Shown: in pieces, positions 17,231-27,961 of the stretch
Position numbering within the stretch: position 1 is the first letter of the stretch
Layout of the letters: each line of letters opens with the position of its first letter
Assembly (NCBI GenBank): GCA_913055675.1
Contig: CAJXKY010000021.1
Location: 1 to 40,179, forward strand
Length of the DNA stretch: 40,179 bases
Direction of reading: 5' to 3'
Source: an uncultured Halanaerobiales bacterium
Lineage (GTDB): Bacteria; Bacillota; Halanaerobiia; Halanaerobiales; M55B127
Notes under the pieces: generated by a model
What the model was told of the DNA's origin: nothing
What the model saw: the letters and a program-made list of their open reading frames with translations, nothing else
The model's database searches: none
Made by a program: the position numbers and the translations under genes

Positions 17231-19702
17231 CTATTTTTTATAATCTGGTTGAATGTTTACTCTTCTTAAGGTATTTGCATTGGTTACAACTGTTACAGAA
17301 CTAGAAGCCATTGCTATCTCGGCGATTACAGGATGCAATAACCCTAAAACTGCAATTGGAATTGCTATAACATTGTAAATAAATGCCCAAAATAGGTTCT
17401 GTTTAATCTTTCTAAAGGTCGCTCTTGACAATTTCACTGCTGTAACTACAGAGGATAAATCCCCTCTTACCAATGTAATATCTGAAGATTCAATCGCAAT
17501 ATCTGTACCTGTTCCGATTGCTATACCTACATTGGCTTGTGTTAAAGCAGGAGCATCATTGATTCCATCTCCAACCATTGCTATGGTACCAAATCTTTCT
17601 TGTAATTTTTTGATTTCATCAACTTTACCATCAGGTAGTACTTCAGATACTACATGGTCGATTCCTACTTTATCTGCAATTGCTTTTGCTGTTCTTTTAT
17701 TGTCACCAGTAATTATAGCTGTTTCTAATCCTAATTCTTTTAATTCATTTATTGCCTGAACAGAATCTTCTTTTAAGGTATCAGCTACTGCAATAATACC
17801 AATTACTTTATTTCCTTCAGCTGTTAACATTGCTGTTTTACCCTGGTCTTCTAGTTTATGCATTTTTTCTACTATTTCTTCTTTTACTTCAATATTATTT
17901 TCTTTCATAAGTTTGCCACTACCTACAAAGGCTTTATTCCCTTCTACCTTTGCTTTAACACCTTTTCCGGTTACAGCATTAAATTCTGATATATCTTTTA
18001 TATCTAATCCATCTTCTTTAGCCTTATTTACTATTGACTGTCCTAAGGGGTGTTCAGAGCCACTTTCTACACTTCCGGCTACTTGTAACACTTTCTCTTT
18101 ATCATAATCATTGAAACTCACAATGTCAGTTACTTCCGGCTTACCTTTTGTAATTGTACCTGTTTTATCAAAAACAATAGTGTGAATATCTTTCATGGTT
18201 TGAATTGCCTCACCTTTTCTGATCAATACTCCATTTTCTGCTCCCATCCCACTACCTACCATTAATGCTGTTGGAGTAGCTAGTCCAAGTGCACATGGAC
18301 AAGCTATTACTAAAACAGCAATTGTAGCAAATAGTGCTAAGGTTAAAGTACCTAAGGTAGGATTAACCCAGGGAATAAAATTTTGCGCCCAAAATCCTAC
18401 ACTCCGGAAGGCTTCCGGAAAGATAAACCAGAGCACAAATGTCGACAGTGCAATTATAATTACAGTTGGAACAAATATCGAAGTTATTTTATCTGCAAAT
18501 TCCTGAATAGGTACTTTTGTCCCTTGTGCTTCTTCAACCATTTTAATAACTTGTGATAGAAATGTATCTTTTCCAACTTTAGTTGCTTTAACTTTTATTA
18601 ATCCATTTTGATTAACAGTTGCTCCAATTACTTCATCACCGACTGATCTTTCAACTGGCATTGATTCACCAGTAGCCATTGATTCATCGATCGAAGTATT
18701 TCCTTCAACTATTTCACCATCAGTTGGTATTTTCTCACCGGGTTTAACAATCATAATATCGCCTGGTTGAACTTCCTCGATAGGTACTTCTTTCTCATCT
18801 CCAGCTTCTATAATAGTTGCAGTTTTAGCTTCCATTTCAAGTAGTTTTTTAATTGCTTGAGAAGCTCTACCTTTTGCTTTTTCTTCTATAAATCTACCGG
18901 TTAAATGAAAGGCCATAATCATTGCTGAGACCCCAGCATAATTTGCCATCGGTGTAAAAAAGACAAACGGACCGGTTATAAAGGCTGCACCTGTACCCAT
19001 TGCAATTAATACGTCCATATTAGCTCCACCATGTGTTACAGATTTATAGGCAGAAACATAAGTCTGTCTACCATAAATTAGTAGTGGTGGTAAGGCCAAT
19101 ACAATCATACCTAAATTAAATATTGTATGGTTCGGCCAGGCTACCCCGAAGAACATTTCTGGTATCATCCAGAGCATTATAGGAATTGTGTAAAGCCAAG
19201 TTCTTACCATTTTCTTTTTTGCTTTTTGAACTTTTTCCATATCTTCTTCTTTTGATTTCTGGTATTCTTCTTCATCAAAAAATTTAGTTAACTCATAACC
19301 AGAATTATCTACCATTTCTTCTAAATCATCTTTTGATATTATAGTTGGATCATAAACAACTGTCCCAGTATCGTTTGCTATATTTACATTTGCTTCATAT
19401 ATACCATCAGCTGCTGCAAGTGTTTTTTCTACATTTTGCGAACAACTTGCACAGTTCATTCCACCAACTTTAAATGATATCTTTTCTTTTTCCCTCTTTA
19501 CATCATATCCACTATATTGAACAACTTCTATTAAATCTTCTAAAGTAATCTTCAGAGGGTCAAACTCAACACGTGCTTTATCAGTAGCAAGGTTTACATT
19601 TGCTTTTTTGACACCTTCTTTTTTACTTAAAGCATTTTCGATGGTCTGAGCACAACTTGCACAACTCATCCCTTCTATATTTAATGTTAAAGTATCTGTC
19701 AT
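17231..19702 (-). CDS. copA: Cu+-exporting P1B-type ATPase CopA
   Basis: Copper(I) efflux ATPase, 823 residues. Two N-terminal HMA domains carry GMSCASC (about 12-18) and GMNCASC (about 80-86). Eight membrane helices include the ion-binding [14 protein letters not shown]. The phosphorylation motif is [13 protein letters not shown], the nucleotide domain SEHPLG, and the hinge [10 protein letters not shown]. The C-terminal helices have [12 protein letters not shown] and MASSSVTVV, the class 1B-1 copper signature. The start is ATG 19702 ([11 protein letters not shown]), 8 bases after AGGAG. Upstream GTG and ATG codons lie too close to that site. A gap of 183 bases separates it from copZ. Confidence 0.96.
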   Translation of the reverse strand: MTDTLTLNIEGMSCASCAQTIENALSKKEGVKKANVNLATDKARVEFDPLKITLEDLIEVVQYSGYDVKREKEKISFKVGGMNCASCSQNVEKTLAAADGIYEANVNIANDTGTVVYDPTIISKDDLEEMVDNSGYELTKFFDEEEYQKSKEEDMEKVQKAKKKMVRTWLYTIPIMLWMIPEMFFGVAWPNHTIFNLGMIVLALPPLLIYGRQTYVSAYKSVTHGGANMDVLIAMGTGAAFITGPFVFFTPMANYAGVSAMIMAFHLTGRFIEEKAKGRASQAIKKLLEMEAKTATIIEAGDEKEVPIEEVQPGDIMIVKPGEKIPTDGEIVEGNTSIDESMATGESMPVERSVGDEVIGATVNQNGLIKVKATKVGKDTFLSQVIKMVEEAQGTKVPIQEFADKITSIFVPTVIIIALSTFVLWFIFPEAFRSVGFWAQNFIPWVNPTLGTLTLALFATIAVLVIACPCALGLATPTALMVGSGMGAENGVLIRKGEAIQTMKDIHTIVFDKTGTITKGKPEVTDIVSFNDYDKEKVLQVAGSVESGSEHPLGQSIVNKAKEDGLDIKDISEFNAVTGKGVKAKVEGNKAFVGSGKLMKENNIEVKEEIVEKMHKLEDQGKTAMLTAEGNKVIGIIAVADTLKEDSVQAINELKELGLETAIITGDNKRTAKAIADKVGIDHVVSEVLPDGKVDEIKKLQERFGTIAMVGDGINDAPALTQANVGIAIGTGTDIAIESSDITLVRGDLSSVVTAVKLSRATFRKIKQNLFWAFIYNVIAIPIAVLGLLHPVIAEIAMASSSVTVVTNANTLRRVNIQPDYKK

Positions 19703-19885
19703 TTGCATCACTCCTTTTCAAGCTATAATTGATTACAGATAAAAACTAACCTACTTTAGTATTTTTATCAAGTTTTAAAGAATTTTAAAACAAATTATAT
19801 ATTGAAGTATATATTATTTTAAATTATTATGTAATTGAACCCCGCTTAAATCACAGGGCTCAACAACAATTAAGTATTTATTTGA

Positions 19886-20101
19886 TTAATCTCTATTTAC
19901 CCCATAACCACTATTTTCTACTTCTTTTATTAAATCTTCTAAAGTCAATTGTTCTGGATCATATTTTACAAAGGCTTCTTCTTTATTTAGATCAACCTCA
20001 GCACTTTCCACCCCAACTCTATTATTTAAAGCTTTTTCAACAGTTTGAGAACAATGCTGACAAGACATTCCAGTAATTTCTAAAGTCAATTCCTTAGCCA
20101 T
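19886..20101 (-). CDS. copZ: copper chaperone CopZ
   Basis: Single HMA domain, 71 residues, with Cu(I)-binding GMSCQHCSQTVEKAL. It delivers copper to the CopA N-terminal domains. It is the first gene of the operon, directly behind a sigma-A promoter overlapped by a CsoR-like operator. The ribosome binding site AAAGGAGTG precedes ATG. The 183 bases between copZ and copA contain a short GAGCCC/GGGTTC hairpin at about 19841-19862, which might lower read-through into copA; this is weak. Confidence 0.94.
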   Translation of the reverse strand: MAKELTLEITGMSCQHCSQTVEKALNNRVGVESAEVDLNKEEAFVKYDPEQLTLEDLIKEVENSGYGVNRD

Positions 20102-20118
20102 ATTTAATCACTCCTTTT

Positions 20119-20135
20119 ATACCCCCTGTGGGTAT
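20119..20135 (-). promoter_or_regulatory. CsoR-like copper operator
   Basis: The minus strand reads ATACCCACAGGGGGTAT, a GC-rich pseudo-palindrome of TACCC/GGGTA in an AT-rich region. This is the known layout of CsoR operators on copZA promoters. It covers the transcribed side of the promoter just before the copZ ribosome binding site. No csoR gene is in the window, so the repressor must act in trans. Confidence 0.7.
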
Positions 20136-20146
20136 TATGTAAGTAA

Positions 20147-20175
20147 AGGATACCATACCTTATTAACTTTGTCAA
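20147..20175 (-). promoter_or_regulatory. sigma-A promoter of copZA
   Basis: TTGACA (20170-20175) and TATCCT (20147-20152) have exactly 17 bases between them. The -35 box sits inside a palindrome, TTAACTT-N4-AAGTTAA (20163-20180), a possible second regulator site. Confidence 0.75.
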
Positions 20176-20230
20176 GTTAATGGTAATTATTGGTATTAAT
20201 TAGGGAGAAGTCTCTTTGGTTGGTGATTTT

Positions 20231-20264
20231 AAAGAAAAGAATAACCCTGCTAATAAGCAAGGTT
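20231..20264 (-). terminator. probable terminator of the broken crp gene
   Basis: On the minus strand AACCTTGCT pairs with AGCAGGGTT (9 bp, 4-base loop), followed by ATTCTTTTCTTT. It lies just after the stop codon at 20274. Confidence 0.65.
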
Positions 20265-20273
20265 AAAGGTTTG

Positions 20274-20955
20274 TTATCTATATGATATTATTAACTCTTC
20301 TTTTATTAAAAACTTCCGGCCACTTAACAGTTTTAATTTATCCTGTTTTTCAAGTTCGGATAATTTGCGATTTAAAGTTTCTTGAGACATTCCCATTAAG
20401 TTGGCTAGGCCTTCTCTAGTTAAAGGTAGTTCGATTAATACACCATCCTCTTTTTGGGTACCTGTTTCATTAGCTATATTATTCAATAACTTAATTGTTG
20501 TCTTTTTGGAATCATCTAAAGCTAGTGAATGAGCCTTATCTTCTATATTTTTGCGCCTGCTGCTAAGCACCGTCAAAAACTCCTGACTTATGGCTGGGGT
20601 TTCTTGTATAAGAGACTCCAAATCATTTTTATTAATCAAACATGAACTTACCTCTGTAATAGCCTTAGCACTATATGAAAGAGTTTCTTCTTTGAGCAAA
20701 ATTAATTCACCAAAAAAGTCTCCTTCTTCAAGTAAACAAATTATATATTCTTTTCCTTCAGAAGAAGTAGTAAATATTTTAACCCGACCAGAGTTTATGA
20801 TATGAATATTCTGTGCAGATTGTCCTTCCATAAAGATCATTTAATCTTTACTATATTTTCTGTAGTTTTACAAGTTTGTTAATTTTTTTAAGTTTATCAA
20901 AGTCTAGACCATTAAAAAGAGGCACTTTTAATACACATAAGTCAATTTTATCCAT
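20274..20955 (-). pseudogene. Crp/Fnr-family regulator with broken N-terminus
   Basis: The open part (20274-20840, 188 residues) begins MIFMEGQSAQNIH. It has the cNMP-binding beta-roll (EGDFFGEL) and a C-terminal winged helix (TREGLANLMGMSQETLNRKL). A family member needs about 35 more residues. These are found upstream from ATG 20955 as MDKIDLCVLKVPLFNGLDFD, followed by KLKKINKLVKLQ. The frame then shifts, and a TAA stop sits directly before MIFMEG. So at least one frameshift and one nonsense codon separate the halves. A shortened product from ATG 20840 could still bind DNA. No Fe-S cysteine cluster of the Fnr type is seen. Its original start lies 2 bases after the upstream HMA gene. Confidence 0.75.
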
Positions 20956-20957
20956 TA

Positions 20958-21243
20958 TTACCTAACCCTTATAACTTTATAACCTGTAGTCGATACAGCA
21001 TCTTTCATTTCTTTAATTGATACCTCTTTTTCATTATATTCAACATTAGCTTTTCCTGTTGAAAAACGAACTTCAGCATTTTTTACACCTTCTGTTTTAT
21101 TCAATACCTTCTGAATCTTATTTGCACAGTCTGGACAACTTAAATCCTATAGTCCTGACTAAATCCTAAAACACTTGTTAACCAAGCTATTAATATTAAA
21201 GTACCAGATATTAATGTGATTTTTAATTTTTTCTTAATTTTAT
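20958..21243 (-). pseudogene. signal-anchored HMA metal-binding protein, frameshifted
   Basis: A GAGGAGG site precedes ATA where ATG is expected. The lysine-rich N-terminus and a hydrophobic helix (ITLISGTLILIAWLTSVLG) follow in another frame, which ends at a stop. The HMA domain continues in a third frame as LSCPDCANKIQKVLNKTEGV and ends VIRVR at 20958. It resembles a MerP-like protein held outside the membrane. At least two lesions and a lost start codon mean it is not expressed as one protein. It forms a pair with the broken crp gene downstream. Confidence 0.72.
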
Positions 21244-21271
21244 GTGTGCCTCCTCTTCAACTATTAATAAC

Positions 21272-21314
21272 AGTATAGAGGATATATTTGGTTAAAACTA
21301 TGATTTATATCATA
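21272..21314 (-). promoter_or_regulatory. promoter with FNR/CRP-like box at -41.5
   Basis: On the minus strand a -10 TATACT (21272-21277) is preceded by a 17-base spacer and a poor -35 TAGTTT. The palindrome TATGAT-ATAA-ATCATA (21299-21314) matches the FNR-type half-sites TGAT/ATCA. Its centre is at -41.5, the class II activator position. It controls the decayed HMA-crp pair, so the Crp-family protein may once have regulated itself. Confidence 0.6.
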
Positions 21315-21343
21315 ACTTATAAATTTTTTTTGATCTTTAAAAC

Positions 21344-21372
21344 AAAAAAAGACACCTTAATTTAAAGGTATC
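21344..21372 (-). terminator. second terminator downstream of the MCP gene
   Basis: On the minus strand GATACCTT pairs with AAGGTGTC (8 bp) followed by seven T. It lies about 200 bases after the MCP stop codon and just before the HMA-crp promoter, so it insulates that promoter. Confidence 0.75.
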
Positions 21373-21491
21373 TAAAAAAATGAGATTATTTTTTTAGTCA
21401 TTCTATATAATCACAAAATTAAAACTATTATATTCTCGGTTTTAATTCATTTCATAAAATGTATGGACACAAACTATATTTTGAAAATGAA

Positions 21492-21550
21492 AAACTATTC
21501 CCCCAAAACTCTTCATCTGTTTATAGATAAAGAGCAAAAGGGAATAGTTT
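21492..21550 (-). terminator. long 59-base hairpin after the MCP gene
   Basis: The outer arms AAACTATTCCC/GGGAATAGTTT (11 bp) enclose an inner CTCTT-AGAG stem, followed on the minus strand by TTTTTCATTTTC. It is larger than the other terminators here and may be a small inserted hairpin serving as one. Confidence 0.6.
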
Positions 21551-21568
21551 GATTTCTATTTATATATT

Positions 21569-23824
21569 TTATAACTTAAACTGGTCTACTTTCTCTGATA
21601 AACTTTGAGCCATCTCTGAAAGATTTTCTGAAGCATTTACAATTTCTTCAGTTGAAGCACTCTGCTCTTCACTTGAAGCAGCTACTTCTTCTGCATTACT
21701 GGAAGCTTGCTCACTAACTGAAGCTATTTCATCTACAGCGTTTTCTACTTTTTGACTGTTATTAGCCATCTCATTTGCCGCTGAAGAAATCTTTTCAATA
21801 AGATCTCTAAGACTTTCAGCAGCATCATTTATCTCAGTAAATGAACTCTCAGTTACCTGAATAGCTTCTACTCCTTCTTCTACAGCATCCTCTGCTTTAT
21901 TCATCTGTTCTACAGTATCTACAACTCCATCCTGGATATCATCTATAAGTCCTGCTATCTTTTCAGTAGCTTGGGATGATTCTTCAGCTAATTCCCTTAT
22001 TTCATCAGCTACTACACTGAAACCACGTCCAGCTTCCCCAGCTCTTGCAGCTTCAATTGCTGCGTTTAGAGCAAGTAGATTTGTCTGGGCTGAAATTCCA
22101 TTAATTAATTCTACAATATCACCAATCTCTTGAGATAATTGACCTAAATTATTTATTTTTTCAGATACAGCATTTGATTGATCTTTTACTTCCTTGACCT
22201 GATTAATGGAGTCATTAATAGATTCATTACCATCCTGGATATTATCCATAACATTTTCAGCCTTATCATCCATATCATCCGACATATTTTCAACCTTATC
22301 TATACGATCAGTTAAATTTTCAACATTACCTTTAGTTTCTTCGATCTGAGCTGTTTGTTCTTCTGCTCCTGAAGCTACTTCCTGAATAGCTGTACCAACT
22401 TGCTCAGCAGAAGCTGAAATTTCCTCACTAGAAGCAGATAATTCTTCACTGGATGAAGATAAATTACTTGCTATTTCTGCAACTTCTGATATTGTATCTT
22501 TTAAATTTGATGAGAGTTTATTAAACCAAGCACCAAGGGTATCTATTTCGTTTTTATTGACTTTTTTGTATACTTCACATTCTTCACAGGAATCATATTC
22601 TCCATTTAATATTTTTGGACAATGAATTTCATTATCGAATTCTGGTGCATAACTACCTACATCAAACCAGCAGGTTACTCCCTTTTCTCCAAAATCTGGA
22701 CAATCTGTTACTCCACAATCCATTATCTTTGAACAATTAACCTCTTCCATTGGATAAGAAACAGTCAGATCTCCCATTGCAAGGTCAGCAAAAAGATCTT
22801 TGAATTCATTTAAAGGTTTAAATATTCTATTTGCACTTAAATATGCTATTAGTGCTGCTATTAAGGCGACTATCAATATTATTATTAATAGGTAATTTCT
22901 GAGATTGTTAACTCCTGAGAAAACTTCAGCCTGATCAATTTCTACAACTAACCCGGCTGGTTTAGAGCCGACCTCAATTACACTTAGTTGTCCTAAAACA
23001 GAAACTCCTCTATATTCCTTATACTGTTCAGTAGTTTTAAAGTTATTATTTCCGTTTTTGATTGGTCCAGACAATAATTCTACTGCTGGAGTATCTATAG
23101 TTTCTTCCAAAGCAGCATTTTTTTGATACTCTCCTAAAAGGGTATTAGTTAAAAGCATACCTTCACTATCAATCAGATATGCATCTGCAGTTTTACCTAA
23201 ATTATCTAACCCACTATGTACAATATTGTCTATTTTGTTCTGGTTTAAGGTAAGATTTACAGTACCTATAATTTGATTGTTATTTTGACTCCTAACTGGA
23301 GTAGAGACTACCAGAACATTATTATTTACAACTCCCGAATAAAAGAAATCAGACCAATTGAGATCACCTGAAAAACTTCGCTTAATATAATCTCTTCCTG
23401 ATAAATCAGTTCCTAAAGAAACCTCATCGGTGGTGCTGTAAATAACATTACCATCTGTATTTGTTATAAAACCAAAAGAATATCCATATTCATCTACAAA
23501 CTGAGGTAAGTAGTTATTAAGACTCTCTATATTTTGTTCCCAACTAGTGCTCTCGATACTTAAATTATTGTTACTAAACTCATCTAAACTGCCTTGAATT
23601 TCTCTATTTAGAGAAAGCATCCTAGCATCGCCTTCTCTTTCAGTAAAATAATCTTCTAAATCTCCTTTTGTAATTGTTCCATACAAATCCATAGAATTTG
23701 TAATCTTTGATTCTATTTCCCCTTTGGCATTATTAAAAAGTAATACCCCGGCTATTACTAAAGGTACTATCCCTACCAGGAGAAACAAAATAATCAAAGT
23801 TTTCTTTAAATTTAATTTTAACAT
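21569..23824 (-). CDS. dCache MCP with cysteine-rich insert in the HAMP region
   Basis: Transmembrane chemoreceptor of 751 residues. Helix 1 is at about 9-30, a double-Cache sensor at about 40-300 and helix 2 at about 310-332. The HAMP region is split: its first helix ends near 357, then an insert of about 60 residues holds seven cysteines (364, 370, 375, 385, 402, 413, 416). The second HAMP part starts near NKNEIDTLG (about 424). The signalling domain has [20 protein letters not shown] and [13 protein letters not shown], nearly the same as the MCP at 5634. The C/CP/CW spacing recalls the two-CW type Cys-rich modules. Redox or metal sensing is inferred. It is a single gene with its own terminators. 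Confidence 0.92.
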   Translation of the reverse strand: MLKLNLKKTLIILFLLVGIVPLVIAGVLLFNNAKGEIESKITNSMDLYGTITKGDLEDYFTEREGDARMLSLNREIQGSLDEFSNNNLSIESTSWEQNIESLNNYLPQFVDEYGYSFGFITNTDGNVIYSTTDEVSLGTDLSGRDYIKRSFSGDLNWSDFFYSGVVNNNVLVVSTPVRSQNNNQIIGTVNLTLNQNKIDNIVHSGLDNLGKTADAYLIDSEGMLLTNTLLGEYQKNAALEETIDTPAVELLSGPIKNGNNNFKTTEQYKEYRGVSVLGQLSVIEVGSKPAGLVVEIDQAEVFSGVNNLRNYLLIIILIVALIAALIAYLSANRIFKPLNEFKDLFADLAMGDLTVSYPMEEVNCSKIMDCGVTDCPDFGEKGVTCWFDVGSYAPEFDNEIHCPKILNGEYDSCEECEVYKKVNKNEIDTLGAWFNKLSSNLKDTISEVAEIASNLSSSSEELSASSEEISASAEQVGTAIQEVASGAEEQTAQIEETKGNVENLTDRIDKVENMSDDMDDKAENVMDNIQDGNESINDSINQVKEVKDQSNAVSEKINNLGQLSQEIGDIVELINGISAQTNLLALNAAIEAARAGEAGRGFSVVADEIRELAEESSQATEKIAGLIDDIQDGVVDTVEQMNKAEDAVEEGVEAIQVTESSFTEINDAAESLRDLIEKISSAANEMANNSQKVENAVDEIASVSEQASSNAEEVAASSEEQSASTEEIVNASENLSEMAQSLSEKVDQFKL

Positions 23825-24157
23825 CTTTTAACTCCTCTCTTAAAGTTGAAATTATTTTTTAAAATTCTAATCTTCTTCATTAAATTTTCCACAATATTAT
23901 TGATATTATTACACAAAAATATCTATTATGTATTTGACTCTACAAATATATACGAAATTATCACAATAAATTTTAAACTTAATTTGAAAGTCTCTAACTA
24001 ATTTAACTCTTAAATACTATATATTATTTCTATATACTATGAATATATATAATTTTCATTATATTTTGATAATTTTTAATAATGATAAAACCATGGGTTA
24101 AAAAAAGTGCCCAAAAATGGGCACTTTAATGGTTGAATTCTAATTAGTCTTCATATT
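23825..24157. other. intergenic region: MCP leader and terminator of the HD-GYP gene
   Basis: The right part holds a strong minus-strand terminator at 24104-24127 (AAAGTGCCCA/TGGGCACTTT then T tract) for the HD-GYP gene. The left part must contain the promoter of the leftward MCP gene, but the DNA is so AT-rich that I cannot choose one. Confidence 0.7.
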
Positions 24158-27100
24158 TCATTTCATAACTTCAACAAATTCTTTTGCTAATTTTGGGTCA
24201 AACTGACTACCAGCACAATCCAATATTTCTTGTAATGCCTTTTCTTTTGATATTGGTTCTTTATATGGTCTTCCACTGATCATGACATCATATGCATCCA
24301 CAATTGATAATATCCTTGATAAAAGTGGTATTTCTTCATTCTTTAAACCTTCCGGATAGCCACTTCCATCCCACCTTTCATGATGATAAAGTATATATTC
24401 CGCTATATCTGAAAACTGTTCCATGGAAGACACAATTCTATAACCAGCTTCGGTGTGTTTCTTTATTAGTTCCCACTCGTGGTCGGTTAATGGTTCCTTT
24501 TTATTCAATAATTCTTGTGGAATAGTAATCTTACCAATGTCATGTAATGAAGTTAATAAAGATAATCTATCAAGTTCGCTTCCTGATAATCCTAATTTTT
24601 TACCTAGCTCAAGGGAAAGTTCTTTCATTCGACCGGCATGTTCTTCTGTTTCATAGCTTTTTTCTCTTAGGGTACTTAAGAATGCAGATAGGACATTACT
24701 ACGACCACTTTTCCTATTTGTTAGTTTGTTTTTATACATTCTATCTTCAGCTCTATTTAAGACTTGGAAAATTTCCTCTTGAATATCTTTTTTACTAGCA
24801 CAGCCCAAAGATATTGAAACCATTAGTTCATCCTTTTTATTATTAGCCTTTTTAAAGATTCTTTCACAAATCTTTTCACCGGTTTTCAATGTAGTATGGG
24901 GTAATAATATTACAAACTCATCTCCACCCCAACGAGCCAAAATATCTGACTTTCTACAGGAATCTTCAATTATTTTGCCTGCTCTTTTTATCAATTCGTC
25001 ACCTTTTTCATGGCCATAAGTATCATTAACTAGTTTTAAATTATTTAGGTCACCCATAATAATGCTTATTGGTAATTGACGATCCGTATCAAGTCTTTTC
25101 ATTTCTTCTTCAATATAAGCTCGATTATATAATCCCGTTAGTTTATCATGAAAGCTTATATATTTAATTTTATTTTGTGCTCTCTTTCGTTCCGTGATAT
25201 CGTGAATAATAGAAAAAATATAGTCTTTATCCCCTATTTTTATTGGGGCATCATATACTTCAACATTTCTAATTTCTCCATTTGCTAGTCGATGCTCTAG
25301 TTGGAAGTTATGACTTTTTTCATTTTTTATATCCTTCAATTTTTTCAATATTTTCGCTTTAGAGAGAGTATTTATATTATTTATATTCATTGAGGTTAAT
25401 TTTTCATAAGACCAGCCATAATATTCACAAGCTGCAGGATTTGCATCAACAATATCTCCATTTTTAGGATCTAAAATTAACATTACAGAATATTGGTTTT
25501 CAAATAATGATCTATATTTCTCTTCACTTTTCTCTAGTTCTTTTTCTGTTTTATATTTTTCAGTAATATCTTCTACAAAGCCATCAATTGTAAAGCTGCC
25601 GTCTTCACTTTTAGAACTTTTTTTAGCATCCATCTTTAACCACATTCGACTGTTGTTTTTATTATAGGCCTGGTATATAAAATCTTCTACATGTCCATTC
25701 TTTTCAAGCTTTTTGATAAATTCATCTCTTCGATTAGGGTTGGCGTAAAGTTCATCTGCTAAATCATCATAATAGTTAGTAGCAGAATTAATATCTTTAA
25801 ATCCAAGAATCTCAGCTAACTTTGGATTTACTAGTTCAGCTTCCCCTTTAGAGTTAGTCTTAAATATTCCTACAGGAGCCTTTTCAAAAAGTTTTCTATA
25901 TTTTTCTTCGCTCGCTTTAAGTCGTTTTTGGGTTTCTTTTCTAAGTTTCTCAGTTTCAATAGATTCTATAGCAAAGGAAAGATCATTCGTTAATTCTTTA
26001 AGCAGTTTTACTTCTTCTTTAACAAAATAATTACCTTCATCTATACATAATGTAAAAATACCCCAAAGTTCACCGAATACTTTTATAGGAAATACTGCTG
26101 TCGATCTATTAGACTTATTAAAAATTAACTCATTCCTCGGTGGCTTATTTTCAGCCTCTTTAATATAGTCTAAAAGAATATTTGGATTAAGTTTTTCATC
26201 ACTATTTTCATTTTGTTTTTCAGCATGTTTTTCTAAATTTATTTTTAGACCATTTATTAACTTACCCTTTCCATCATTCGAACTTTTAAGCTTTATTTTA
26301 TTGTTTTTATTGTCTATTTTGCCTATCCAGGTTGTTTTATAGTTCCCGTTTTCCTGAATAATATTACATATTTTTGTAAAAAGTTTATCTTTTGTTTTAG
26401 TACGCACCATAGCTTGATTTGCATCACTTAAGATTGAATAAAGTCTGTTAAGCTTATTAATCTTAAGTATCATCTGTTTCTGTTCTGTTACGTCAACTGC
26501 CATACTCATTATCAATCTGTTATTATTTTCATCTCTTCCAAGCGGTGCTGAACTGAAGTTCCAAATTCTTTTGTCTCCCGACTTTGTCTCTATTTTAAAC
26601 TCACTATCATATATTTTTTCATCTCTATTATAAAGTTGGTCAACATAATTTTTAACAACATTTTTCTTTTCACCATAAGCTTTTTTAAACCATTCACCTA
26701 TAGTATCTATATCATCCTTAGAATAACCAGATATATCAGTCCAGGCTTTATTCATTTTTTTAATCTTACCATCTTCTGCATGAATCATAAGTGGATAAGG
26801 AGCTTCACTAACCGCATTAGCAAATAGTTTTTCCCGCCTTTTTATTTCTTCATTCATTTTATATTTATCTGTAAAATCTCTAAATACCATTACTGCTCCA
26901 TAGATATTTCCTTTTTCATCTTTTATAGGAGCAGCACTATCAGCTATATGGTATTCAGTACCATCTTTTGATATTAACTTAGTATGATTTGCTAACCCTA
27001 CAATTTTACCATTTTTAAATACTTTCTTAATCGGATTTTTAACAGGCTTCCGAGTTTTTGAATTAACAATATTAAATACCTTCTGTACATATTTACCTTC

Positions 27101-27961
27101 TGCTTTGTTAAATTCCCAACCTGTTAGTTTCTCAGCAATCCTATTCATTCTTATTATTTGCCCTTCTTCATCTGTTACTATAACTCCATCTCCAATTGAA
27201 TTCAGAGTAATTGACAAAAATTTATTCTTTTCTTTAATATTTTTTTCTTGTTTAATACTTTTAATTGCATTACCTATTCTATCAGCTATATCTGCTAAAA
27301 GTTCAAATTCTTCTTTTAAAAACGGAGTATTATTGTGTTCTTCGGGATGTTTATTTAAATAATATAACTCAATAGCCCCCTGTTTTTCTCCATCTATAAC
27401 TATATTACTTTTTTGCGCCCACTTTGTTTCCCTGAAATTGTCAGATTTAAATACTTTATCTCCGTATTTAATTCTCACACATGTGTCATTGGGGTATTGC
27501 CAAGCATCAGTCATAGCTTCTATAATTTTATAAAAAATATCCTTAAGTTTAGTATCAGGTCCATCTATAATTTCAGAAGTTTCAAATAATGCTCTAAGTT
27601 CTTTTACTCTTTCCTTTAATTTGCTGTTGATATTTCTTAAATTTGAAGTGGTTTTCATAATATAATATGCAGCAATCAATATTGTTATGACTTCAATTAG
27701 ATAACTCCCCATTGTAATATGGAGGTTTAATAAATCCTGAATTGTGAGGGTTAATATAGCAAAAATGGCTGAATAAATTGCACCTTTTTTTCTATAACTA
27801 ACACTAGAATATATCACAAATAAAATGATTAAGGGTTCTACTAATTCAAGTTTTACGGTAAAAGCCATTATTAAAATAATCGAGGCAAAAATATAGACTG
27901 TATACTTGTAATTCAAAATTTCTTTTACCTTATCATACATTTTTTCTGTATTACCACCCAT
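24158..27961 (-). CDS. multi-sensor GGDEF + HD-GYP c-di-GMP protein
   Basis: Very large membrane signalling protein, 1267 residues. About five helices in the first 110 residues are followed by GAF (about 115-235), PAS (about 250-365), PAS (about 375-495), GAF (about 500-665) and two PAS (about 680-925). The GGDEF domain (930-1090) has RWGGDEFVILLPHT with I-site RKSD. The HD-GYP domain (1095-1265) has SLHDIGKI, HHERWDGSGYPEGL and RILSIVDAYDVM. Both output domains look catalytically complete, so it could make and hydrolyse c-di-GMP under different signals. It is a single gene, and its GAGGG ribosome binding site is about 10 bases before the ATG. Confidence 0.93.
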   Translation of the reverse strand: MGGNTEKMYDKVKEILNYKYTVYIFASIILIMAFTVKLELVEPLIILFVIYSSVSYRKKGAIYSAIFAILTLTIQDLLNLHITMGSYLIEVITILIAAYYIMKTTSNLRNINSKLKERVKELRALFETSEIIDGPDTKLKDIFYKIIEAMTDAWQYPNDTCVRIKYGDKVFKSDNFRETKWAQKSNIVIDGEKQGAIELYYLNKHPEEHNNTPFLKEEFELLADIADRIGNAIKSIKQEKNIKEKNKFLSITLNSIGDGVIVTDEEGQIIRMNRIAEKLTGWEFNKAEGKYVQKVFNIVNSKTRKPVKNPIKKVFKNGKIVGLANHTKLISKDGTEYHIADSAAPIKDEKGNIYGAVMVFRDFTDKYKMNEEIKRREKLFANAVSEAPYPLMIHAEDGKIKKMNKAWTDISGYSKDDIDTIGEWFKKAYGEKKNVVKNYVDQLYNRDEKIYDSEFKIETKSGDKRIWNFSSAPLGRDENNNRLIMSMAVDVTEQKQMILKINKLNRLYSILSDANQAMVRTKTKDKLFTKICNIIQENGNYKTTWIGKIDNKNNKIKLKSSNDGKGKLINGLKINLEKHAEKQNENSDEKLNPNILLDYIKEAENKPPRNELIFNKSNRSTAVFPIKVFGELWGIFTLCIDEGNYFVKEEVKLLKELTNDLSFAIESIETEKLRKETQKRLKASEEKYRKLFEKAPVGIFKTNSKGEAELVNPKLAEILGFKDINSATNYYDDLADELYANPNRRDEFIKKLEKNGHVEDFIYQAYNKNNSRMWLKMDAKKSSKSEDGSFTIDGFVEDITEKYKTEKELEKSEEKYRSLFENQYSVMLILDPKNGDIVDANPAACEYYGWSYEKLTSMNINNINTLSKAKILKKLKDIKNEKSHNFQLEHRLANGEIRNVEVYDAPIKIGDKDYIFSIIHDITERKRAQNKIKYISFHDKLTGLYNRAYIEEEMKRLDTDRQLPISIIMGDLNNLKLVNDTYGHEKGDELIKRAGKIIEDSCRKSDILARWGGDEFVILLPHTTLKTGEKICERIFKKANNKKDELMVSISLGCASKKDIQEEIFQVLNRAEDRMYKNKLTNRKSGRSNVLSAFLSTLREKSYETEEHAGRMKELSLELGKKLGLSGSELDRLSLLTSLHDIGKITIPQELLNKKEPLTDHEWELIKKHTEAGYRIVSSMEQFSDIAEYILYHHERWDGSGYPEGLKNEEIPLLSRILSIVDAYDVMISGRPYKEPISKEKALQEILDCAGSQFDPKLAKEFVEVMK

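Noticed and set aside
20840..20955. Treating the 188-residue Crp-family frame as a complete short regulator
   Set aside because: The missing N-terminal residues of the family are readable immediately upstream in another frame, so the gene is broken rather than naturally short.
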